From: an uncultured Lachnospiraceae bacterium
Lineage (GTDB): Bacteria > Bacillota > Clostridia > Lachnospirales > Lachnospiraceae
DNA: 55,450 nt
Direction: 5' to 3'
Assembly (NCBI GenBank): GCA_947174505.1
Contig: CAMWJF010000028.1
Coordinates: 1-55,450 of the forward strand
The position numbers and the translations under genes were made by a program. The notes beneath the pieces were generated by a model. It was not told where the DNA came from. It made no database searches and saw only the letters and a program-made list of their open reading frames with translations. Positions 34,538 through 43,300 of this stretch are shown here, in pieces; the first letter of the stretch is position 1, and each line of letters starts with the position of its first letter.

Positions 34538-36136
34538 TCAAAGCTGTTTATACTCCGTAGGCGTCACGCCCACATTTTTCTTAAAGGAACGGCTGAAATA
34601 ATTGGGATCCGCATACCCTACCATAGAGCAGATTTCCTTCATGGAACACTCTGTGGTGGTAAGCAGCTCCTTGGCCTTGTCCATGCGGATCTTGGTCAGA
34701 TACTCCACAAACCCCTCGCCCACATCCTCCTTAAAAATCTTGCTGAAATAATAAGGGCTGATATTAACCGCCTGGGATACCTCGTCCAGGGAAATATCCC
34801 TGCTGTAATGATTCTGGATATAGGCCTTCGCCGCCTCCACGGCGCCCATCGACTTCTCCGAGGCTTTCGTACTCACATTGCGGCTTGCCGCTGCGATCTT
34901 TTCCGTAAACCACCTTCTCAGGGAGCCATAATCGTCCATCGACATAATTGTCGGCAGATAGTCCGCCCTGGCGCGGAATTCATAGATCATACCGCCGGAG
35001 CTGTAGGCGATATGCTCCGCATAAAGGACAAACTCCAATACCTTGAGCCGTATATTCATCAGCAGATCGCCGTGCGCCTCCACAATCATGTCGAAGAAAG
35101 TCTCCGCCGTAGCGGCCGCATGATTCGTCTCCCCGTTTTTCACCTCCGTAAAAAGCTGCTTCTCCAGATTGATCGGATAATTCTCCTCATAGACGCAGCC
35201 TATCGGCAGATCGTCCACATGGGCCACATTTCCCGTGGTCATAACCAATGCGTTCAGGGCCTCCCGGTAGGAATTCCGCGCCTCCGCCAGCGGCGCCACG
35301 GCGCTGATACCGATGCGGAAGCTGATCTGTGTCCGCTTCTTCAGCTCCCGGACAATCTCCCTCGATTTCTCAATCAGGGCAATCCGCTCCTCGTAGGACA
35401 TCTGCTTTTCCACACAGGGTACCATACCCGCCAGCTTGTTGGCCATAGCCATTCCCAGAATCACACCGGGATATGTCTCCTTCAGATACTCCCTGAGCAT
35501 CACGTCGAACTGCTGCATTTTCACGCTGCTGCCCACCGCGTTGGTCATGTGGTTCCCCTCCTGGGTTTCCCCGCAGACCACCGCCAGAATATAGGCATAA
35601 TTCTGGTCGATTCCCAGGAGCTGCTTATAATTCTCGATATCCTCCGTGAAATGCTCCTGAAAGAGCAGATTATAGAGGAGACCGTTCTCTATAATGGGCA
35701 TCACCGTCTCCAGCTTCTCCCGGATCATCAGGTCGTTGCTCCGTTTGTTCCGCTCTCTGTCAATCTGCCCCATGGCTTTCCTAAGAGCCGCAATAATCCG
35801 GGTTTTTTCCATGGGCTTGGTAATGTATTCCAAAACGCCCAGCTTGATTGCCTCTTTCGCGTAGTCAAACTTATCGTAAGCGCTCATCACAATAAAGACT
35901 ACGTTCTGATTCGTCTCCCGGATTTCCCGCATGGCCTCGATGCCGTTGATGCCGGGCATCTGGATATCCATAATGGCAATATCCGGGCGGAAGTTTTCCG
36001 CAAGCTCGATCACGCTTCTGCCTGTCTTCGCAAATTCGATTGTGCACAGCTCTCCAAATTCCTTCTCGATGATAAATTTCAGCGAATCGATTACGATTCC
36101 CTCGTCGTCCGCCAGCATAATCTTATAATGGCCCAT
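34538..36136 (-). CDS. YesN-type response regulator with AraC DNA-binding domain
   Basis: A 532-aa regulator. The receiver domain spans residues 1-120: acidic pocket LADDEG, phosphorylated Asp in PDIAIMDIQMPGING near 54, and YITKP Lys near 105. A helical middle of about 280 residues follows. The AraC domain takes the last 100 (ISLDEVSQAVNISPYYFSKI and MVGYADPNYFSRSFKKNVGV). I choose the ATG at 36136, where AAAGGG is eight bases away. It works with the adjacent YesM kinase and probably activates the sugar transport operon downstream. Confidence 0.9.
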   Translation of the reverse strand: MGHYKIMLADDEGIVIDSLKFIIEKEFGELCTIEFAKTGRSVIELAENFRPDIAIMDIQMPGINGIEAMREIRETNQNVVFIVMSAYDKFDYAKEAIKLGVLEYITKPMEKTRIIAALRKAMGQIDRERNKRSNDLMIREKLETVMPIIENGLLYNLLFQEHFTEDIENYKQLLGIDQNYAYILAVVCGETQEGNHMTNAVGSSVKMQQFDVMLREYLKETYPGVILGMAMANKLAGMVPCVEKQMSYEERIALIEKSREIVRELKKRTQISFRIGISAVAPLAEARNSYREALNALVMTTGNVAHVDDLPIGCVYEENYPINLEKQLFTEVKNGETNHAAATAETFFDMIVEAHGDLLMNIRLKVLEFVLYAEHIAYSSGGMIYEFRARADYLPTIMSMDDYGSLRRWFTEKIAAASRNVSTKASEKSMGAVEAAKAYIQNHYSRDISLDEVSQAVNISPYYFSKIFKEDVGEGFVEYLTKIRMDKAKELLTTTECSMKEICSMVGYADPNYFSRSFKKNVGVTPTEYKQL

Positions 36137-36211
36137 CCCCATAACCCTTTCCCTTTTCCGCATCCTTCCGGCTCTTTGTCCGCACACGCCCCGCCGCCGT
36201 CTTTTGAACCA

Positions 36212-37675
36212 CTACAGGTAAATGCATACCTCCGTCCCCATACCCTCGCCTTCGCTCTTCACGGTCATCACGTTTTCGTTGCCTGTAAAAAGCCGCATAC
36301 GGGAAATGACATTGTCCATGCCGACGCCGTTTCCGCCTGCCGCCATCTCCTTTTCCCTGTAGGTGCCGCTCATCACCCTGTCAATGGTTTCCGCGCTCAT
36401 GCCGACGCCGTTATCCTTCACGCTGATGCAGACCCGTCCTTCCTTTTCATAGAGGGAAAGAAGGATCACGCCCCGGTCTCCCATCTCGCGTATGCCGTGG
36501 TTGACACAGTTTTCCACAATGGGCTGCAAAATCATGCCCGGCATCTCCATATGCAGAAGAGACTCGTCGATATGCTTTTCATAATGAATATCCCCGGCGA
36601 ACCGCACATTCAAAATGTAGATGTAGGAATCCACCATCTCCACCTCCTCGGCCACGGTCACCGTCTCCTCGCTTTTCTTCATATTATATCTGTAGAACTG
36701 GGCTACCTTCTGGACATAATCGTAAGTCCTGTCCGCCCCTTCCATCATGGCAAGCTGGGCGCCCGCGTTTAACGTATTGAACAGGAAGTGGGGGTTGATC
36801 TGGGCCTGCAGATATTTGAGTCTCGCATCCTTTAAATGGCCTTCCATGAGAAGCTCCCGCTCCTTCAAGGCCCGCTCCGCCTCCATGCTCTCCCGGATCT
36901 GTTCGATGTATCTGCCGATGCTGACCACCATGGAATTAAACGCGCCCGTCACCACGCCAACCTCGTCCTGCGACTCCACGGGAAGCAGCTCGATCTCAAA
37001 GTTGCCCTTCGCCACCTCGTCCGCCTGCCCCGCCAGTTTTTTGAGCGGCCTGATCAGCGCGCCCACAAAACCGATGATGAGGCCCACATTGCTGCACATC
37101 ACCAGAACAATGGCGATCACGGACACCGCCTCAAAAAGACGGAACCGTTTCTGTAAATCGCTGTAACGCTCGGAGTTGCTGCGAAACTGCTCCATGTTCA
37201 GATTGGAGATATAGGTGCCGATATAGCCGTACATTCTGGTGGCGTTCTCATAGTGCGCACGGTATTTTTCCACATTCCGCCCGCGCTTGGCTTCAATGGT
37301 CTGCGCCACCTCCTCCAGATAACGCTCGGTCATATGCCGGATATTCCGCTCCATACGGTCAAAGGATCTTCCCGTGACCTCCTCGTTTAAGTCCGCCGCC
37401 ATATCCCTGCATAGGGCCTCGCTCCGATAGTAATTTTCCAGGGAGTCGCTTGTCTTCACATTCAGATAATCCGTCATGTCGTCCTGCAGCGCATTTACGG
37501 CGTCGGAAAACTCATTCAGGTGCCGGTTGTCCTGATAAACCATATCAAGCCTCCCTGACATACTGTTGATGCCGATAATCAGGAAAATATTCACCATCAC
37601 AACGAGGATGTTCGTCACAATGTAGATACTGCTGATCTTGAACTGCAGGGAGACGTCCCTTAACCTACTCAGCAT
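36212..37675 (-). CDS. YesM-type sensor histidine kinase
   Basis: A 487-aa membrane kinase: segment 1 near residues 13-36, an outer helical region to about 190, segment 2 about 195-218, HAMP to about 270, then the LytS/YesM-type kinase core. The phosphorylated His is in QAQINPHFLFNTLNA near residue 305; ATP-binding boxes are VENCVNHGIR, VKDNGVGMS and GGNGVGMDNV. The ATG at 37675 has GGAGGAG before it and overlaps the end of the upstream binding-protein gene by 11 bases. Its signal is presumably delivered by that anchored sugar-binding protein. Confidence 0.9.
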   Translation of the reverse strand: MLSRLRDVSLQFKISSIYIVTNILVVMVNIFLIIGINSMSGRLDMVYQDNRHLNEFSDAVNALQDDMTDYLNVKTSDSLENYYRSEALCRDMAADLNEEVTGRSFDRMERNIRHMTERYLEEVAQTIEAKRGRNVEKYRAHYENATRMYGYIGTYISNLNMEQFRSNSERYSDLQKRFRLFEAVSVIAIVLVMCSNVGLIIGFVGALIRPLKKLAGQADEVAKGNFEIELLPVESQDEVGVVTGAFNSMVVSIGRYIEQIRESMEAERALKERELLMEGHLKDARLKYLQAQINPHFLFNTLNAGAQLAMMEGADRTYDYVQKVAQFYRYNMKKSEETVTVAEEVEMVDSYIYILNVRFAGDIHYEKHIDESLLHMEMPGMILQPIVENCVNHGIREMGDRGVILLSLYEKEGRVCISVKDNGVGMSAETIDRVMSGTYREKEMAAGGNGVGMDNVISRMRLFTGNENVMTVKSEGEGMGTEVCIYL

Positions 37676-38903
37676 TTTCCGACTCCTCCCCCCGTAAGTA
37701 CTCGTCCACATTATCTCTGGTAACGAGACTGATATCCGCCGTAAAATACTGGCTGGTGTAACCCAGATCGTGGTACTCCTGCAAAGCGTCGATGCAGAAG
37801 GCCCCCATCTGCGCCGTGTCGATATCCACGGTGGCATAGATCACGCTCCTGTCAATGGCATTGAGAATCGTATCGGAAACATAGTGCCCCAAAATGCTGA
37901 CTTCGCCTACCTTATTATAATCTACCACCGCCTGATAGGCACAGGTGGTATTCAGCTCGTTCAGGCAGATCAGGATATCCGGAATGTCCCCGCCCATAAA
38001 AATATCCCGGACAGACTCCTCCACGGAAAAGGCGTTGGTATCATCCACCGACTTCTGGGAAAGCTCCACCACCGTATTTCCCCGCTCCTGCTCGATCGTC
38101 TCCTGAATGCCGGAATAGAGAATATTCTGGTCCAGACTGTTCGCAAAAGGATTGACCAGAAGAGTTACCCGGATAGGACGCGCCGACGTCCCAATCTCCG
38201 TCTCTTCCGTTTCCAACACCATTTCCGTCCCGCCGGACGCTTCCCCCAAGGCTATCGCGTCTCCCGTCTCACCGGTATCCTCCCCCTGTTTTATGACAAG
38301 CCGTGTTTCCTCCGCGCCGACAAGCCTTTCCCGCATTATTTTAAGCGCCTGCCTGCCGTACTCCCTGCCCAGATTGTAGCTGCCCACCCCCACAAAACTG
38401 CATCGTGCACTCTGGGTATTGTCACCGTAAAGCGTCACCACGGGAATCCCGGCCGCGTCCGCCCGGCCGATCAGGGCAGTCATCTCCTCCGCCTCGCTGG
38501 CCGTCACGATGATGCCGTCCACCCCCGAGGCAATGGCAATCTCCATCTGCTCCTCCACGCCGTAATCCTGAAAACGGTCGTTTCCCAGCCAGTCCACATA
38601 GACGTTTTCCTGCAGCGCCCGCTCGTACGCCCCCTGATACACGGACTGCCAGAAAGCGGATTTATCGTCCTGCGTAATCATCATGTAGTATCTGTCGTAA
38701 GTCTCTCCTGCCGTTTCTTCCTGAAAGCTCCCTTTGTAAAACCAGAGGATATAACCCGCCATCAGCACGGTAAACAGGATACAGGCCACCGTCAGGATTA
38801 CGGGAAGAAACGTAAGCCCCGAAAATTTCCTTTCCGGGGCCTGGGTTCCTGCATGTAATTGTTCCTTTTTCTTAATTGTCTTCAATGCCTTTCTGGGTGT
38901 CAT
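37665..38903 (-). CDS. Membrane-anchored sugar-binding protein, sensor partner of the kinase
   Basis: A 412-aa protein with a basic 30-residue cytoplasmic start and an uncleaved membrane segment (about 32-55, LPVILTVACILFTVLMAGYI). The outside part is a type I periplasmic-binding fold (YYMMITQDDKSAFWQSVYQG, DGIIVTASEAEEM, VVTLYGDN). An acidic insertion of about 35 residues lies near 215-245. The layout is that of the sugar-binding component of XylFII/LytS-type three-component systems. Its start lies inside the end of a 51-aa gene and no strong ribosome binding site is seen, so translation is likely coupled. It overlaps the kinase gene by 11 bases. Confidence 0.82.
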   Translation of the reverse strand: MTPRKALKTIKKKEQLHAGTQAPERKFSGLTFLPVILTVACILFTVLMAGYILWFYKGSFQEETAGETYDRYYMMITQDDKSAFWQSVYQGAYERALQENVYVDWLGNDRFQDYGVEEQMEIAIASGVDGIIVTASEAEEMTALIGRADAAGIPVVTLYGDNTQSARCSFVGVGSYNLGREYGRQALKIMRERLVGAEETRLVIKQGEDTGETGDAIALGEASGGTEMVLETEETEIGTSARPIRVTLLVNPFANSLDQNILYSGIQETIEQERGNTVVELSQKSVDDTNAFSVEESVRDIFMGGDIPDILICLNELNTTCAYQAVVDYNKVGEVSILGHYVSDTILNAIDRSVIYATVDIDTAQMGAFCIDALQEYHDLGYTSQYFTADISLVTRDNVDEYLRGEESENAE

Positions 38904-39027
38904 CTATCAGTTTTTCCGTCATCAGCGACGCTTTTTCGTATTCCTTATTCTTTAATGCTTCCTGAAGGTCTTTCAAATCCTGAAGTAAACGTCTTAAGTA
39001 GCTCTTAAATACGCTCATGTCTTCCAT
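38872..39027 (-). CDS. 51-aa helical small protein, paralogue of 34298-34450
   Basis: ATG with GGAAGGGG upstream, ending at TAA 38872-38874. The product is helical and charged (FKSYLRRLLQDLKDLQEALK, end KGIEDN). It overlaps the start of the anchored binding-protein gene by 32 bases and follows the DHH gene by 16 bases. It shares the pattern of the 50-aa protein before the second binding protein of this operon. No known family comes to mind. The repeated pairing with sugar-binding genes argues for a real function. Confidence 0.6.
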   Translation of the reverse strand: MEDMSVFKSYLRRLLQDLKDLQEALKNKEYEKASLMTEKLIDDTQKGIEDN

Positions 39028-39043
39028 TCAAACCCCTTCCTTC

Positions 39044-39973
39044 TTAATTCTTGTAATATGTATCGTAATTCACAAGCTCATCCAGAAGCTTTGGAAGCTG
39101 CTCGTCCATGGTTTCATCCGAAAACTGGCAGGTTCCTACTGCCTTGTGTCCGCCGCCGCCATACTTAAGCATCAGGCTTCCCACATTGACATGGGAGGTG
39201 CGGTTCAAGACACTGTAACCCACCGCCGCGGAACAGCCCTTGCCGCCGCGCCCGTTCACGATCCAGGCAGAGATATTCTGCTCCGGGTACATGCTGTAAA
39301 TCAGGAAACGGTTGCCGGAATAAATCGGGTCAACGCCCCGCAGATCCGAAATGATAACGTCCTTCTCCACCCGCGTGTGCGCCTTCACCATCTCCCGGAA
39401 CTTCTGGTCCTGCTCGCGGTAAATGTCAATGCGCTCCTGCACATCGGACAGCGCCAGAATTTCCTCCGTGCTCATGGTGCGGCAGCACTCCATCAGCTTC
39501 TCCATCAGCTGATAGTTCGAGATCGTAAAGTTGCGCCATCTGCCAAGCCCCGTGCGGGGATCCATCAGAAAGCCAACGAGAATCCACCCCTGCGGATTCT
39601 GTATCTCGTCTATGGTCAGATTGCCGGAATCCACTTTATCCACCGCCACCATCATATCGTCGAAATGGGAGAATCGCTCCTCTCCGCCGTAATACTCATA
39701 AATGATACGCGCGCAGGAGGGCGTGATACGGCTCTCTCCCTTATACTTGCCCTTTAACTCATTGCGCTCATGCTCACTGGAATGATGGTCAAACCATAAC
39801 CCGCAGCCTTCCACAAAAGGTACGTTTGCCAGCACATCATTCTCCGTAACCTCCACAAGACCATCCTGTAAGTCCTTCGGATGCGCAAATTTCCAACTGT
39901 CAATCAGGCCAACCTCCTTCAAGAGAGCGCCGCATGCCAGCCCGTCAAAATCAGATCGTGTCACTAATCTCAT
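39044..39973 (-). CDS. DHH-family phosphoesterase
   Basis: A 309-aa enzyme with DHH and DHHA1 parts. Metal-binding motifs: TRSDFDGLA near residue 5-13, WFDHHSSEHE near 60, and VDKVDSG near 110. The DHHA1 motif is KYGGGGHKAVGTCQF near 268. Relatives degrade short oligonucleotides, cyclic dinucleotide products or other phosphoesters; no membrane or PAS domain is present, so it is not GdpP-like. It may process fragments produced by neighbouring AddAB, but that is only positional. AAAGGGAG precedes the ATG. Confidence 0.85.
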   Translation of the reverse strand: MRLVTRSDFDGLACGALLKEVGLIDSWKFAHPKDLQDGLVEVTENDVLANVPFVEGCGLWFDHHSSEHERNELKGKYKGESRITPSCARIIYEYYGGEERFSHFDDMMVAVDKVDSGNLTIDEIQNPQGWILVGFLMDPRTGLGRWRNFTISNYQLMEKLMECCRTMSTEEILALSDVQERIDIYREQDQKFREMVKAHTRVEKDVIISDLRGVDPIYSGNRFLIYSMYPEQNISAWIVNGRGGKGCSAAVGYSVLNRTSHVNVGSLMLKYGGGGHKAVGTCQFSDETMDEQLPKLLDELVNYDTYYKN

Positions 39974-40019
39974 CGCTTTTCTCCCTTTACCCTTCTAGTC
40001 CCTTTTTCTACCCGCCGCA

Positions 40020-40211
40020 CTATTCTTTGATCTTATCAATATCCGCAAGATTTACGCCGGAAACGTTAAGCAGTGCCTTTAATGTCAAATACTCATCTTT
40101 TAAGTCTGCGTATGTTTCAACGGCATTTTCTTTTTTAGCCAGAAGCATACGCCTCTGCACTTTCGCAAAATCATCAAGAGCTGCCTTTGTCACCTCGATA
40201 CCAGACGGCAT
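40020..40211 (-). CDS. 63-aa conserved small protein, paralogue of 48223-48414
   Basis: The 63-aa product (start MPSGIEVTKAALDDFAKVQ, end VNLADIDKIKE) is 75 percent identical, by my count 47 of 63, to the protein at 48223-48414. The start is set by the shared leader AGGTGATTRTATGCC; longer in-frame extensions are not conserved. The two copies differ at many synonymous positions, so selection has kept the protein. It sits between addA and the DHH gene. Predicted helical, no motifs recognised. Confidence 0.75.
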   Translation of the reverse strand: MPSGIEVTKAALDDFAKVQRRMLLAKKENAVETYADLKDEYLTLKALLNVSGVNLADIDKIKE

Positions 40212-40332
40212 ACAATCACCTGCTTTCCACTCTGCTATATTGACTGTTACCATTTTATTATAACGAATTCCTGCAAAGATGTAAAGGCAGAAACCGCCAT
40301 AGCTCACGGCAAACGCATGAACCATGATCCGA

Positions 40333-43300
40333 TTAAAGCGAAATCTCCTCCCCCAGTTTAAAAGAATAGATGAGCCGCTCCTTCACCGTTTTCCCGCCCT
40401 CACCCGCTTCATAACCGTAGATCTGCGCGAGCGCTTCGCTGTAATAGGTAAGCTGCACCTGGTAACGTTTCACAAGCTCCGCCGCCGCTGACACGGCGTC
40501 CGTCTTGTAGTCCAGCACCACGAGGCCGTCCTCCTCCTCGAAAAACACGTCGATAATACCCTGAATCAGCACCGTCTCCTCCGCCGGGAACCCGCTGCCC
40601 AGACGGCTGGCCGGAATCCCCATCACAAAAGGCTGCTCCTTAAAAAGTTTCCCTGCCCGGGCCGCCCGGGCCATGCGGGAGGCCGCCCTTCCCGTCAGAA
40701 AATCCACGAGCTTGGGCACAGACACCGCCTCATAATACCCCTCCGACAGCCTGCCCGTCTGCAGCATCCGCGCCATCTGCTCCTTCAAAAGCGCCTCAGT
40801 GGTCTGCCGGTTTGCACTGACCTCATCAGTCAATTCGCAGAAATCAAACAGCTCCATCACCTTATGGAAGGCGCTTCCCCGCATGGAACCGCTGACGCTC
40901 TCGTCAGCTCTCAGGAACTTCGGCAGATAAGGAACCGCCGGCTTCTCCTCGAAGAGCCTTGCCGCGGCCTCGTCCGTCTCCTGCATACCGGCCATCTTCA
41001 ATTCCGATACGGTAGTCTTTGTATAAAGATCCCGCAGATTTCCGTGCGGATATGCATAGGAAAACCTTCGTGACAGCTCTGTCATAAGGTTTTCATTGAC
41101 CGCCTCCGCGAAATCGGCAAAAAGAAGCTTTTTCTTCGCTTCTATCCCAAGAACCGTCTCCTCGATCTTTTTCTCCACCACATGATCCCAGCCGGTCAAT
41201 TTTACCGCAAACGCCATGTCCGTGGCATATTCCGGGGCGTCCGGCGCTGACTCCATTCCGCAGGCCTCGTAGAAACCGTCGAGACACCGACTGCCGGAAA
41301 GCGCGCTAAGCAGCAGGGACAAAAAGCTGTCCTGCCCCAGCAGCACGTCATAGGACAGCAGGGTGTGTTTCCGCCGACGCAGCGGAAGAAGCGCCGCCGC
41401 CGTCTTTTCCGGGTTTTTGACCACTCCTGTCAGAATCAGCTTCTCCTCCGCCCTGGTCATGGCCACATACAGGATACGAAGCTCCTCCGCCAGACTGTCC
41501 CGCCTCAGCTTCAGCGCAATGGCGTTTTTCCGCAGATTTTTCCCTTTCACCCGTCTTTCCGGGTCCACATAATCTACACCGATTCCCGCATCCACATCCA
41601 CCGCCAGAATCCCGCTGCCTTCCTTTTTGCGGAAGCCCGCCGCCAGTCCCGACACAAAGCAGACCGGAAACTCTAACCCCTTGCTTTTATGGATGCTCAT
41701 AATGCGCACCACATCCGCGTTCTCGTCCTGCATGGCGGCCTCGCCGTAATCCACCTCGTATTTCTCCAGCTGCTCCATATATCGCAGAAAATGATACAGT
41801 CCGAAATAGCTTGTCTTCTCGTAGTCCGCCGCCTTCACCAGCAGCATCTCCACATTGGCGCGCCGCCTCCCTCCCTCGGGTCTTGCCGCCACATAGTGCA
41901 GATATCCCGTCTCCCGCAAAATGATCTGCAAAAGCTCATGGACCGGGAGATAGACGGACATTTCCCTGTATTCCGTAATTTTGTCGAGAAAACCCGTAAT
42001 TTTGTCCTGCAGGTCTTTCCCCACCAAAGCATCCTGTCTGTTGACCGCCTGCTCTGTGGCTGTCTGTCCTGCGTCCGTCTGTTCTATAGCTGTCTGTTCC
42101 GTGTACGCCTGCCCTATGACTGTCTGTCCTGCGTCCGTCTGTTCTATAGCTGCCTGTTCCGTGTACGCCTGCCCCATGGCTGTCTGCCCTGTCTCCGCCC
42201 GGTCTGTGTCCGGCTGGTTTCCGCTGACTCCACCAGTCATTTCCCCTCCGGCGCACGCTGTAAGCGCGTCGTAGAGATACTTCTTCTTCGGGCAGGCCGC
42301 CCGCACCAGCGCGATCTCCTCCTCCGAAAAACCGCCCAGATAGGTGTGCAGCACCCCGTAAAGGGGAATATCCTGCAAAGGATTATCCAGAATCCGTAGA
42401 AAATGCAGAAGTTCCTGTACCTCCGCAGCCGCAAAATACCCGGTTCTGGAAGTCACATGGACGGGAATCCCTTCCTCCTCCAGCACCCGCTTAAAAACCT
42501 CGTCCCAGCCGGAAAGCGTACGCAGCAGAATTACCATGTCACGGTAGGAAGCACGCCGCAGTGCCCCCGTCTCCTTGTCCGTAACCTGAAACTCCCGAAG
42601 AAGCGTCTTGATCTGCGCCGCCACACCGTAAGCCTCCTGCTCCTTCACAGAAAGCGCCGCCTGGGCTTTTCCGTCTTCCGCCGCCTGCCTGCCGGAAGCC
42701 GCTCCCGGCCCTGCCGCCTGCCGTGCAAAAGCGGCCTGCTTCTCCGGCTCTCCCTTCGCAAAAGCCTCCGCGGCAGGTTTCTCCTCCTGAAACAGGAGAA
42801 GCTGGGTTATGTTGGAGACGTCCTCCGAAAAATCACCCTCCCTCTGTGGGTATACCGCTCCGGGATGCAGCGCGGCCTTCTCATCATAGACAATGCCGCC
42901 CATTTCCTTTCCCATAATCCGCGCAAAGACGGCGTTCACGCTGTCGATGACCTCCCTGCGGCTCCTGAAATTCTGGTGCAGATCGATCCGCTGCGTGTTT
43001 TCCTCCGCACCGCCGTAGGCCTCCTGCTTTTCCAGAAACAGCTCCGGTCTTGCCAGACGGAACTTATAGATGCTCTGCTTCACATCCCCCACCATAAAGC
43101 GGTTGTACCGTCCCTCGGATTCCCCGCTGATGCAGGAGAGCAGATACTCCTGCACCATATTGCTGTCCTGATACTCGTCGATCAGTATTTCATGGAAACG
43201 GCTCCTGTAGGCGAGCGCAGTCTCCGTAGGCGCATAGCCGTCCCCTTCCCTGCGCAGAAGCGCCTGTAGGGCAAAATGCTCTATATCGTCAAAATCCAGT

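Noticed and set aside
34517..36772. Very long plus-strand open frame (about 750 codons) opposite the response regulator and kinase genes
   Set aside because: It is antisense to well-recognised genes, has His/Arg/Leu-rich composition without domains, and no ribosome binding site. Similar antisense frames opposite 26520-27617, 33098-34483 and 37770-38858 were also dropped.
42061..42180. Tandem direct repeats considered as a CRISPR array
   Set aside because: The units abut without unique spacers, keep the addA reading frame and encode 20-residue repeats.
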